Position numbers and translations under genes: made by a program. Below, one piece after another: positions 8,758 through 15,960 of a stretch of 64,000 nucleotides of DNA. Under the pieces are notes generated by a model that was not told where the DNA came from, did not search any database, and saw only the letters and a program-made list of their open reading frames with translations. Numbering within the stretch: position 1 is the first letter of the stretch; every line of letters starts with the position of its first letter. Source of the DNA: Terriglobia bacterium (GTDB lineage: Bacteria; Acidobacteriota; Terriglobia; UBA7540); the NCBI GenBank assembly GCA_035712365.1, contig DASTAW010000015.1:161560-225559 (forward strand), written 5' to 3'.

Positions 8758-9792
8758 ATGGCAGACTCGACGCAACAACTTGACCCTGGTCCAATTCTCC
8801 AGGCGGCATTCGCTTTCTGGACTTCCAAGGTCCTCCTCACCGCTGTCGAGTTGGACGTCTTCACCACGCTCGGCGATCGCCGCATGACCGGAGCGAAACT
8901 GGGCGCAGAGATAGGATTGCACGAACGGGGTATCCGTGATTTCTTCGACGCGCTGGTGGCGATGCAGTTTCTCCATCGCGAGGGCGATGGCCCATCGGCG
9001 ATGTACTTCAACACTCCTGCGGGCGCACTTTTTCTCGACCGCAGCAGCCCCCGATACGTCGGCGGCTGGCTGGTGATGCTGAACAACCGGCTTTTCAGGT
9101 TCTGGCACGACCTTCCCGAGGCCTTGCGCACCGGGCTGCCGCAGAATGAAATCAAGCACAGCCAGAAGGGGATGTTCGAGGAACTCTATCAGGACCTGCC
9201 GCGGCTAGAACAATTCATGGGCGCCATGACCGGCCTTTCACGCATCAACTTTGAAGCCTTCGCCGCCAAATTCGATTTCTCGAAGTTCAGGACCCTGTGC
9301 GACGTCGGCGGAGCGACGGGCCTGCTCAGCATCGAAGTTGCGAAAAAGCACCCGCACCTCCGCTGCACTTCTTTCGATTTGCCGGTGGTCGAGCCGATCG
9401 CGCAGAAACACATCGCGGCTGCCGGGCTCAGCGGGCGTGTCGGCACCGCGGCGGGCGATTTTTTTAAGGACCCGCTGCCCAAGGCGGACATCATCACCAT
9501 GGGCATGATCCTCCACGATTGGAACCTCGATAAGAAGATGCAGCTTATCCGCTCAGCTTACGAAGCGCTTCCTCCGGGCGGTGCGCTGGTGGCCATTGAG
9601 GCCCTCATCGATGATGCCCGTCGCGAGAATCTGTTTGGTCTGCTGATGTCTTTGAACATGCTCATCGAATTCGGCGACGCGTTTGACTATTCCGGGGCGG
9701 ACTTCCGTGGCTGGTGCTCGGAAGTTGGTTTCCGCCGCTTTGAAGTGATGCACCTCGCAGGCCCTTCGAGCGCCGCCATCGCTTACAAGTAG
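8758..9792 (+). CDS. SAM-dependent O-methyltransferase (acetylserotonin/hydroxyindole OMT-like)
   Basis: A 344-aa protein starting at the ATG at 8758, preceded by CGGAGG; an upstream in-frame start at 8680 adds 26 non-conserved residues. Residues 10-100 form the winged-helix dimerisation domain (AFAFWTSKVLLTAVELDVF, then LHERGIRDFFDALVAM). The Rossmann domain follows with SAM motif TLCDVGGATGLLSIEVA at about residue 180, acidic SFDLPVV, and the catalytic-loop region GMILHDWNLDKK, in which the His is the usual general base of plant-type O-methyltransferases. Members methylate hydroxyl groups of small aromatic or polyketide substrates; the substrate here is unknown and the gene stands alone. 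Confidence 0.88.
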   Translation: MADSTQQLDPGPILQAAFAFWTSKVLLTAVELDVFTTLGDRRMTGAKLGAEIGLHERGIRDFFDALVAMQFLHREGDGPSAMYFNTPAGALFLDRSSPRYVGGWLVMLNNRLFRFWHDLPEALRTGLPQNEIKHSQKGMFEELYQDLPRLEQFMGAMTGLSRINFEAFAAKFDFSKFRTLCDVGGATGLLSIEVAKKHPHLRCTSFDLPVVEPIAQKHIAAAGLSGRVGTAAGDFFKDPLPKADIITMGMILHDWNLDKKMQLIRSAYEALPPGGALVAIEALIDDARRENLFGLLMSLNMLIEFGDAFDYSGADFRGWCSEVGFRRFEVMHLAGPSSAAIAYK

Positions 9793-10150
9793 CACGACGA
9801 ACCACCATCTTCCCTCCCTGTTTCTGAGCTGCGTCATCAGGCACAGCCAATCGCTATTTGGCCGCGTTCCATTCAGCCTACATTTTTTTGCAAGCGCCGC
9901 AGAAACCGTTGACCGTTTCCAACATCAATAACCACAGTTGCGCAAACGAATAGGGCGCCTGGAAGCCCCGGCGGCGATTTTTCGGGGCTTGCGGAGGGCC
10001 TGCGGGCAGTGGATGTGACCGCCGGCAGAAAAAATGTGCTGGTCTCCGCCCACGCCGATGTATATTCTCAATCGCCTGAGGCCAAAACGTTATTTCCGGT
10101 TTATGTCCGAGCGGAAGCCGTGGGCATTTTCGGGAGGAGAGGACAACTCT
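9793..10150. other. Spacer without a supported gene
   Basis: No convincing coding sequence is present in these 358 nt. An imperfect hairpin with arms AAGCCCC and GGGGCTT lies at about 9963-9990. A strong ribosome-binding site, GGGAGGAGAGG, sits at the downstream end and belongs to the next gene. Confidence 0.4.
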
Positions 10151-11416
10151 ATGGGCGACAAAAATGTAATTGAGCGATTGACCCTCGACCGCCGCAATTT
10201 TTTTAAAGCTTCTGGGGCGGGCCTGGCCGCGGCCGGCATGATCTTGAGTCCGGAGCAAGCTGTCAGGGCGCAGGCGAACGTGGATGTGGAAAAGTTCAAC
10301 CTGGAGCGCATTGCCTCCAACTCTTTTGGAGTGCGCAACTTGTTTAAGACCCGGCCCTATAGACGAGCCGTACGTGGCGGAGCGGCCCGTGGGGCGAGGC
10401 GCGCCCATGCCGCGGAGTCGGAGGAGGACCTGGCGAACAATCCCAATGCCGCCGGACCTCTCGCCGTGGCCAAGGCTGCCGCCGCGGCGCGGGCAAAGGT
10501 CCCGACGCCGGCAGAGCAAAGAGCGAAGTACGGCGAAATCACGCTGCTGGATTTCCCCCAGTTTACCAGGGACACTTTTCCGGGCGTGACGCATATGGAT
10601 CTGTTTTCGGGCTTCTTCGGCGATGTTGCCGACGACAGCATGTACTTTCCTGAGGGATCGGCGGATAGCGGATTCGATCCTCTGAGTCCTTCCGGGCGAA
10701 AATGGCTGGACAAGCTGGCGACGGTCTGCGCGAAGGCGGGCGTAAAGGTGCAGCATATTTCCAACAATGCGCCGACGAACCTGGCGGAATACGGCACGCC
10801 CGAAAAGGACGCGCTTCGCAAGGCGGGAGTGGCGATGGGGAAGCGATGGATCGAGGGATTGTCCGTCCTGGGCATGAAATCGATGCGGATGAACTCCCCG
10901 AGGGCGCTGGGTCCGAGCATTCGGCCCAACGCCGTTCCGCGCGGGCCGGGCGACGGCTATCCGAGAAATATCGACATCGTGCCGATGATGGCGGCGGCCA
11001 TCGAGTCGTTTAAGGAGATGGCCGATTTCGGCGGGAACTACGGAGTCCGGGTGACGCTCGAAAACCATTGGGGCCTTGCCGCGGACCCCATGAACATTCG
11101 CACGATCGTGGATGAAGTGAACCATCCTTATTGCGAGGCTTCTCCCGACTTCGCCAACTGGGAGCAGGAATACATGTTGTTCAACGGACTCAAGGCGCTG
11201 GCGCCCTACTCGCACACCAACGTTCACGCCAAATATTGGGACCGCTGGGGCGATAAGAATGATTTGCAGCGGTCGGTCAGAATCATGCTGGCGAACGGAT
11301 TCAAGGGCACTTTTGCGCTCGAGTATGAGACCGGGCCCTGGGACCAGGTGGAGGGCTGCCGGCATGAGATGAAAGAGGTGCTGACCGCGCTTTCGACGCC
11401 CACCCCGGTGATCTGA
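10151..11416 (+). CDS. Tat-exported sugar phosphate isomerase/epimerase-like TIM-barrel protein
   Basis: A 421-aa protein starting at the ATG at 10151, eight bases after a near-perfect GGAGGAGAGG. The twin-arginine signal is TLDRRNFFKASGAGLAAAGM. The C-terminal 250 residues fit the xylose-isomerase-like TIM-barrel family: VTLENHWGL carries a candidate metal-binding Glu, followed by TNVHAKYWD and a terminal ALEYETGPWDQVEG. Between residues 70 and 120 lies a low-complexity Ala/Arg-rich segment, which may be a natural linker or may hide compensated frameshifts. The family includes isomerases and epimerases and many uncharacterised exported relatives, so the reaction cannot be named. Confidence 0.8.
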   Translation: MGDKNVIERLTLDRRNFFKASGAGLAAAGMILSPEQAVRAQANVDVEKFNLERIASNSFGVRNLFKTRPYRRAVRGGAARGARRAHAAESEEDLANNPNAAGPLAVAKAAAAARAKVPTPAEQRAKYGEITLLDFPQFTRDTFPGVTHMDLFSGFFGDVADDSMYFPEGSADSGFDPLSPSGRKWLDKLATVCAKAGVKVQHISNNAPTNLAEYGTPEKDALRKAGVAMGKRWIEGLSVLGMKSMRMNSPRALGPSIRPNAVPRGPGDGYPRNIDIVPMMAAAIESFKEMADFGGNYGVRVTLENHWGLAADPMNIRTIVDEVNHPYCEASPDFANWEQEYMLFNGLKALAPYSHTNVHAKYWDRWGDKNDLQRSVRIMLANGFKGTFALEYETGPWDQVEGCRHEMKEVLTALSTPTPVI

Positions 11417-11437
11417 GGATGTGCAGTTGTGCGTGGC

Positions 11438-11512
11438 ACAGGCCGGCTTTGGATTTGCTGGCACAGGCCGGCTTTGGTTTTGGTGGCACAGGCCCTCGGC
11501 CTGTGGCTCTTG
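11438..11512. repeat. Tandem 25-26 bp repeats downstream of the isomerase gene
   Basis: Three successive units begin with GGCACAGGCC: ggcacaggccggctttgg twice, spaced 26 bp apart, and a third diverged unit ggcacaggccctcggcctgtgg that can itself fold as a hairpin. The third unit is closely related to the gcgcaggccc...ggcctgcg units seen near 15.7, 18.6 and 22.0 kb. Confidence 0.6.
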
Positions 11513-11612
11513 CGATCTGAAATCTGAGATCTCAGATTGCAAATTGCCGTGCCGCAGGCGCATTCATCGCGAGATTTACGGCTCTTGCCGTTGTTCTGGA
11601 GGAGAATCTCTC

Positions 11613-12569
11613 ATGAGAGACTTCAAAAGCCTTTCCGAGCGCGAAATCCTGGCGCTGGCCATTTCTCTGGAAGAAGAGGACGAACGTGTCTACGCCGACC
11701 TCGCCGAAGGATTGCGGGAGAATTTCCCCGCCTCCGCAAAGGTGTTCGAAGGCATGCGGCTGGAAGAATCCGGCCATCGCCACCGTCTCCTCGAACTCTA
11801 TCGGCGGAAATTTGGCGAACACATTCCGCTGGTTCGCCGTCAGGACGTGAAGGGCTTTGTGCAGCGGCGGCCCGTTTGGCTGGTCCAGCCGCTCAACCTG
11901 CAGAAAATTCGAAACCAGATCAGCGCCATGGAAGTGGAAACGCGCCGCTTCTACGAGTGCGCCGCCCGGCGCGCCACCGACGTCAGCATCCGGCAACTGC
12001 TCGATGACCTCGCGCAGGTGGAGCGCGCGCACTCGAAGCGCGCCCAGGCGCTGGAGCGCCAATTTCTGGGCGGCGGGCAAAAGGAGCGGGAGGAAGAAGC
12101 GCAGCGGCGGCTGTTTCTTCTCCAAATCGTCCAGCCGGGACTTGCCGGGTTGATGGATGGTTCCGTTTCCACGCTGGCGCCCATCTTTGCAGCCGCCTTT
12201 GCCACCATGAGCACCCACGACGCTTTTGCGGTGGGCCTGGCTGCCTCGGTGGGCGCGGGCATCAGCATGGGTTTCGCCGAAGCGCTTTCAGACGACGGCA
12301 ACCTCACCGGGCGCGGCCATCCGTGGCTCCGAGGCGGCGTGTGCGGGCTGATGACCACCCTCGGCGGCATCGGCCACACCTTGCCCTTCCTGATTGGAAA
12401 TTTTCAGTTGGCGATCACCGTCGCCATCCTGGTGGTGCTGGTGGAACTCGTCACCATCTCCTGGGTCCGCCATCGCTACATGGATACCCCGGCAATCTCC
12501 GCCGCCGTTCAGGTGCTGCTGGGCGGCGCGCTCGTCTTCGTCGCCGGCGTCCTGATCGGTAAGTCGTAA
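11613..12569 (+). CDS. mbfA: Membrane-bound ferritin-like protein, Er-VIT1 type
   Basis: A 318-aa protein preceded by CTGGAGGAG. The N-terminal half (about residues 8-150) is a rubrerythrin/ferritin-like four-helix bundle with the di-iron ligand pattern Glu in [15 protein letters not shown] in [11 protein letters not shown], Glu in MEVETRRFY and E-R-A-H in [11 protein letters not shown]. The C-terminal half (residues 170-318) is a VIT1/CCC1-like membrane domain of about five helices containing [18 protein letters not shown] and [16 protein letters not shown]. This fusion is the MbfA family, described in alpha-proteobacteria as an inner-membrane iron exporter that protects against iron and peroxide stress. 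Start, length and both halves match that family. Confidence 0.9.
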   Translation: MRDFKSLSEREILALAISLEEEDERVYADLAEGLRENFPASAKVFEGMRLEESGHRHRLLELYRRKFGEHIPLVRRQDVKGFVQRRPVWLVQPLNLQKIRNQISAMEVETRRFYECAARRATDVSIRQLLDDLAQVERAHSKRAQALERQFLGGGQKEREEEAQRRLFLLQIVQPGLAGLMDGSVSTLAPIFAAAFATMSTHDAFAVGLAASVGAGISMGFAEALSDDGNLTGRGHPWLRGGVCGLMTTLGGIGHTLPFLIGNFQLAITVAILVVLVELVTISWVRHRYMDTPAISAAVQVLLGGALVFVAGVLIGKS

Positions 12570-12730
12570 GGATTGGATCTCCCGGACGTTCCGCCGGGGA
12601 GTCTCTGTAATAAGCCAGCAGCGCCGACCGCCGCGGTTCTTTCGGACTGGCGGCATCAAGCCGCCGCTACGCCGTCAGCGGTGCAGGACCTCGTGGCCTG
12701 CGGTTGTTGCCAAGGCAGTGGTTAGTGATT

Positions 12731-12815
12731 AGTGGTTAGCGATAAGTGACAATCCCGCCGAAACGAGGCACGGGTGGGGTTTGTTTCAGCCTTCATCCTT
12801 CATCGTTCATAATTT
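12731..12815. repeat. Direct repeat, left copy, flanking the VapBC pair
   Basis: The order of blocks is tagc-ataagtg, cgccgaaacgaggc, cggg-ggggtttgtttca, ttcatcc repeats, ttcataattt. The same order of blocks recurs at 13711-13816 on the other side of the toxin-antitoxin genes with about 85 percent identity by eye. Confidence 0.65.
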
Positions 12816-12976
12816 CCGCCGCCGTAACGTTCCACCTCAGGCTCGACAAGCAGTCCAGGGCTGCGAGTTTCAACAATCAACGGGCCCAGGCGAAGGGCAC
12901 GCTGGCCCTGAATGGCAAGACGATCCACGTCCAGGAGATCACGCCGCTCAAGAATTCTCAAGGAAACCTTGCCTGA
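12815..12976 (+). pseudogene. C-terminal fragment of an unidentified small-domain protein
   Basis: Immediately after the left direct repeat the plus strand reads about 53 codons ending NGKTIHVQEITPLKNSQGN before TGA at 12976. The motif KGTLALNGKTIHVQEI looks like the last beta-strands of an OB-like or DUF5818-like exported domain (V-T-G-T-L...G-K-T-I-x-V-x-x-I). The upstream part is missing, replaced by repeat DNA, so this appears to be the tail of a gene truncated when the repeat or the VapBC block arrived. The assignment rests on a short match. Confidence 0.4.
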
Positions 12977-13051
12977 ATAAAACGTTTTGCGGGACTCTGC
13001 AATCTGAAATTTCAGATTTGAAATTGCTCTCGCGGCAAGCGCAAAGCCTTT

Positions 13052-13441
13052 TCAGATAATTTCGACCCGCACCCTGGCGCCAGCCGAAGCCAGCGCCCTG
13101 TCACGAGTTACCAGCGGGGCGTCCAGCGCTTCGGCGAGAGCCAGATAGGCCGCGTCGTACGCCGTTACGTTATGGCGGAGCTGCCAGATGCGCTGCAGCA
13201 GGATCAAATGTGGATAGCGATTGAGCGGCAGGTCAGCAAGATCGGCGAGCGCCTCGCTGGCCCGTTTCGCTGAAAACACGCCGGAGCGAGCGTAGCGGCG
13301 CAGGACCTGCGCCACCTCCAGATCGAGCAGGTGCGGCGCGTGCAGCGTCTCGCCCGCTGCAAAGATCCGCCCGCCCACTCTCGCAGCCGCCGGGGTTTGC
13401 AGCAAAACCTCCAGCACTGCCGAGGCGTCAACGACGATCAA
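13052..13441 (-). CDS. vapC: PIN-domain ribonuclease toxin, VapC type
   Basis: A 129-aa PIN-domain protein. The acidic residues that bind Mg2+ in VapC nucleases are present: Asp in IVVDASAVLEVLL (residue 5), Glu in LLDLEVAQVLRR (about 43), Asp in AYDAAYLALAEAL (about 95) and Asp in PLVTRDRALA. VapC toxins cleave tRNA or other RNA and stop growth when free of antitoxin. The start overlaps the antitoxin stop by 4 nt (ATGA), the usual translational coupling. Confidence 0.92.
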   Translation of the reverse strand: MIVVDASAVLEVLLQTPAAARVGGRIFAAGETLHAPHLLDLEVAQVLRRYARSGVFSAKRASEALADLADLPLNRYPHLILLQRIWQLRHNVTAYDAAYLALAEALDAPLVTRDRALASAGARVRVEII

Positions 13442-13659
13442 CGGCTGTTCCTCTCGGCCCGCACGGCGGCTGCGGTAGAGGGCCGCGGCCGCACCGCCCG
13501 CCGGGCCGCCAGCCGCCGCTGGAGGTCTTCCAGCCTCGGGCGCTCCAGCAGGTGGCGGATCTCGCGCAGGAGGTACTCAGAGAGCGACATCCCTTCAAGC
13601 GCCGCACGCGCCTTCAGCTCGCGGTGGAGCTCGGACGGCACGTTGCGAATCTGGACCAT
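13438..13659 (-). CDS. vapB: FitA/VapB-type ribbon-helix-helix antitoxin
   Basis: A 73-aa protein if started at the ATG at 13659 (MVQIRNVPSELHRELKARAA); in-frame ATGs at 13668 and 13698 would add 3 or 13 residues. The first 45 residues are a ribbon-helix-helix DNA-binding domain of the FitA/Arc class, with GMSLSEYLLREIRHLLERP as the second helix region. The Arg-rich tail would bind and block the PIN toxin. Such antitoxins usually repress their own promoter together with the toxin. Confidence 0.87.
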   Translation of the reverse strand: MVQIRNVPSELHRELKARAALEGMSLSEYLLREIRHLLERPRLEDLQRRLAARRAVRPRPSTAAAVRAERNSR

Positions 13660-13710
13660 GCTTTCCATGTACTCAGCATACTTCCATGCAAAACGCATGT
13701 CAAGGAAAAC

Positions 13711-13816
13711 AGTGGGTAGCGGTTAGCAATAAGTGGCAAGTGCGCCGAAACGAGGCGCGGGCGGGGTTTGTTTCATCCTTCATCCTTCATCCTTCATCCT
13801 TCATCCTTCATAATTC
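13711..13816. repeat. Direct repeat, right copy, with (ttcatcc)n tract
   Basis: Matches the left copy at 12731-12815 block by block (ggttagcaataagtgg, gcgccgaaacgaggcgc, gggcggggtttgtttca) and then expands into five to six perfect tandem copies of ttcatcc (about 13772-13811) before ttcataatt. The expansion accounts for the extra length of this copy. Confidence 0.65.
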
Positions 13817-13989
13817 TTCCGCGCCGCCGGCGCGGGGCGGCGATATAATAGGACACCGGAAAGTCATCACCGGAACAACGGCGGACTCTGGCGCCGGAGC
13901 TTCGACGAACCAAACCGCGGACCTCAAAATCGGAGGTTCGCGCTCCTCACCCTCGCCCCAAACGCCTGTCCCGCCGGCTGGAGGCAGAA
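13817..13989. repeat. Spacer with gcggacctcaaaatcggaggt palindrome
   Basis: At 13915-13945 the sequence ccgcggaCCTCaaaatcGGAGGttcgcg forms an imperfect palindrome. Close relatives occur at 15131-15165 and 19133-19165. The ribosome-binding site CTGGAGG for the PDZ gene follows at 13978-13984. Confidence 0.5.
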
Positions 13990-15045
13990 ATGACGAAAAA
14001 TAGAATCTGGCCCTGGGCGGGCTTTTTGATCGCGCTCAGCGTGCTGACGGCTTGCGTTGCGGCCTATGCGGCCAGCGGGAAATCCGACGAGCCGTCGCAA
14101 TCGATCCACTCCCTACTCAACCCCGGCCACGAAAGCTGGCTGGGACTCGTTGTCACGGACACCAACGAGGCAACCGCAAAGGAGCTGAAACTTCCGCACA
14201 TCACCGGAGCGATTGTGATTTCAGTGATCGCCGGCAGCCCCGCCGAAAAAGCCGGCTTCCAGAAAAATGACGTCATTATGGAATTTGACGGCCAGCGCGT
14301 GCGCAGCGCGGCGCAACTGCAACGGCTGATCGAAGAAACGCCGCCCGACCGTACCGTCAGCGTCCAGATCAGCCGCCAGGGAAAGCTGCAAACGCTGGAG
14401 GTGAAAATCGGCGCGCGCGGGCCGAGCGCGCTGCTCGAAACGCCGGAGATCCCCGAATTCAAGACCTGGATAGGGCCGGAATTGCAAGAGCCGCAAACGC
14501 CGGAGCCGTTTGTGGAGCCTGTGCCGAAGGGAAAGATCATTCCGGTGCCGCCGGTGATACCCAAATTCCATTTCTATCTGGGCCCGCTGCCCAACCACAA
14601 CCCGCAACCGCCGAGTGAAGTGGAACCCTTCATCGAGCCGGGGCCGCAGGGTGAAATGCCGTCGCCATCCAAGCCCTTTAGCAATCCGTTCCCGGCGCCC
14701 GAAAACTCCCTGGGGATTTCCGGCGACGATCTCACGCCGCAGCTCGCCCGCTTCTTTGGAGTGAAGCAGGGCAAGGGAGTGCTGGTGAGCCGCGTGGACC
14801 CGTCGAGCCCCGCAAGCGCGGCAGGATTGAAGGCGGGAGACGTGATCGTCCGCGTGGGCTCGCAACAGATCGGATCGATGGCGGAACTCGAATGGGCGCT
14901 CCAGTCCCAGGCGAACCAGCAGCACAAGGTGACGCTCGCGATCGTCCGGGACCACCACGAGCATGAAATGAGCATCCTTCTAGCTCCGCGCAACAACGGC
15001 ATCAGGCCCGAACCCATCATGGCGCGGAGAGTACAGCAGTGGTAA
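13990..15045 (+). CDS. Exported protein with two PDZ domains and no protease domain
   Basis: A 351-aa protein. Residues 7-28 (IWPWAGFLIALSVLTACVAA) form a signal sequence; the Cys at about 22 sits in a weak lipobox-like context. The first PDZ domain spans about residues 50-135 (WLGLVV, then AIVISVIAGSPAEKAGFQKN). The second spans about 240-335 (SLGISGDDLTPQLARFFGV, GVLVSRVDPSSPASAAGLKAG). Between them is a Pro-rich linker with an internal duplication (EPFVEPVPKG, EPFIEPGPQG). No HtrA catalytic triad is present, so it is probably a periplasmic scaffold or peptide-binding adaptor. It is followed by the PadR-ADOP cluster after a 199-nt repeat-containing spacer, so co-regulation is doubtful. Confidence 0.85.
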   Translation: MTKNRIWPWAGFLIALSVLTACVAAYAASGKSDEPSQSIHSLLNPGHESWLGLVVTDTNEATAKELKLPHITGAIVISVIAGSPAEKAGFQKNDVIMEFDGQRVRSAAQLQRLIEETPPDRTVSVQISRQGKLQTLEVKIGARGPSALLETPEIPEFKTWIGPELQEPQTPEPFVEPVPKGKIIPVPPVIPKFHFYLGPLPNHNPQPPSEVEPFIEPGPQGEMPSPSKPFSNPFPAPENSLGISGDDLTPQLARFFGVKQGKGVLVSRVDPSSPASAAGLKAGDVIVRVGSQQIGSMAELEWALQSQANQQHKVTLAIVRDHHEHEMSILLAPRNNGIRPEPIMARRVQQW

Positions 15046-15130
15046 GTGGTTAGTGGTTAGTGTCCGGTGGCGCGATTGCCACTGTAGCGCAGACCGCCGC
15101 GTTTGCGGTCTGCGGGTTTTCCTGGGAGAA

Positions 15131-15165
15131 GGACCGCCGACCTCAGAATCGGAGGTCCACGCTAC
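15131..15165. repeat. Palindromic intergenic repeat unit
   Basis: ggaccgccgACCTCagaatcGGAGGTccacgc is a near-perfect hairpin belonging to the same family as 13915-13945 and 19133-19165. A second hairpin with arms gcagaccgc and gcggtctgc precedes it at about 15086-15112. Confidence 0.5.
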
Positions 15166-15208
15166 TCACCGACTCACCGACTGAAATCCGCCCATAAAAA
15201 AATAATGG

Positions 15209-15244
15209 TTGAATGTCTACCCTCGTTAGGGTAGGATATCTACC
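15209..15244 (+). promoter_or_regulatory. padR promoter with overlapping palindromic operator
   Basis: TTGAAT at 15209-15214 and TAGGAT at 15232-15237 are 17 bp apart and fit a sigma-70 promoter. Between and across them lies the perfect palindrome CTACCCT-cgtt-AGGGTAG at 15217-15234, a good candidate for the binding site of the PadR dimer. The ATG at 15245 is only 8 nt after the -10 element, so the transcript would be leaderless or nearly so. A repressor bound here would block RNA polymerase, implying autoregulation. Confidence 0.6.
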
Positions 15245-15601
15245 ATGCCAGAGACGAGAGAACCTGCCAACCGGCTTGAGCTGATGCAAGGCACGCTCGA
15301 CATGCTGATCCTGCGCACGCTGGTGCTCGGCCCCGCGCACGGGCACGAAATCGCCAAACACATCCAGCGCACCACCGATGACGTGTTGCAGGTCGAGCAC
15401 GGATCGCTTTATCCCGCGCTCCATCGCCTCGAGCGCAAAGGCTGGGTGACGGCACGGTGGGAAATGCCCCGGGGCCGCAAGCGCGAGTTCAAATATTACC
15501 GGCTCACGCCCGCCGGCAAAAAGCAGCTTGCCACCGAGCACTCAAAGTGGAGGCGGCTCGTGGCCTCCATTGGCCGGGTGATGGAAACGGCGCAAGAATA
15601 A
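15245..15601 (+). CDS. PadR-family transcriptional regulator
   Basis: A 118-aa winged-helix protein. The signature LMQGTLDMLILRTLVLGPAH opens the domain, and VEHGSLYPALHRLERKGWV is the recognition-helix and wing region typical of PadR. The tail TPAGKKQLATEHSKWRRLV is the short PadR s-2 type C-terminal helix. PadR proteins of this kind sit in front of ADOP permeases throughout Acidobacteria, so it probably controls the three permease genes that follow. A palindrome overlaps its own promoter. Confidence 0.92.
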   Translation: MPETREPANRLELMQGTLDMLILRTLVLGPAHGHEIAKHIQRTTDDVLQVEHGSLYPALHRLERKGWVTARWEMPRGRKREFKYYRLTPAGKKQLATEHSKWRRLVASIGRVMETAQE

Positions 15602-15960
15602 TTATGAATTCTGAATTATAAGGATGAAATGGGGGCGCAAAGCATAGCGTCTTTCCGAGGGCTGATGTTTTTGATCGGCCCGAGGAATCTGCTTTCTTTC
15701 GTGAGGCGGTAGCGCAGGCCCTTGCGGCCTGCGGTTCTTGCTTTTGGTTCTGGCGGCGCAGGCCCCTGGCCTGCGGCCTTTGCTGTAGCGGCGCGTTTAC
15801 CGCGCCATTTGCGATTGGTGATTTGCGATTGATGACTGAGCGATTGAAATCAATTATGAATTCTGGGTTCTGAGCGAGTAGCGAGCGAGTAGTTTTACTG
15901 AAGGCTGAATGCTGATGGCTGACGAACGAACTCCGAAAGCCGCGGTAAACGAGGTGCAAT
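15602..15960. repeat. Spacer with long composite repeat (copy A)
   Basis: Between padR and the first permease. Positions 15709-15810 carry a composite repeat of two hairpins (gcgcaggcccttgcggcctgc; ggcgcaggcccctggcctgc) followed by gtagcggcgcgtttaccgcgcc, also found at 18636-18739 and 22031-22131. A GAGGTG ribosome-binding site precedes the permease ATG. No gene is supported. Confidence 0.65.

Larger units (their letters stand above)
12570..13051. other. Spacer with repeats and a gene fragment
   Basis: This 482-nt region contains a palindromic unit (about 12648-12672, ggcggcatcaagccgcc), the first copy of the direct repeat that flanks the VapBC pair, and a decayed C-terminal coding fragment. 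The last two are listed separately. Nothing else is supported. Confidence 0.45.

Noticed and set aside
9878..11563. Minus-strand 561-codon open frame opposite the isomerase-like gene
   Set aside because: It is antisense to a gene with a clear Tat signal and strong ribosome-binding site; composition is Arg/His-rich and no domain is recognisable.
13772..13811. CRISPR array
   Set aside because: The ttcatcc repeats are contiguous heptamers without spacers, and no cas gene is present.
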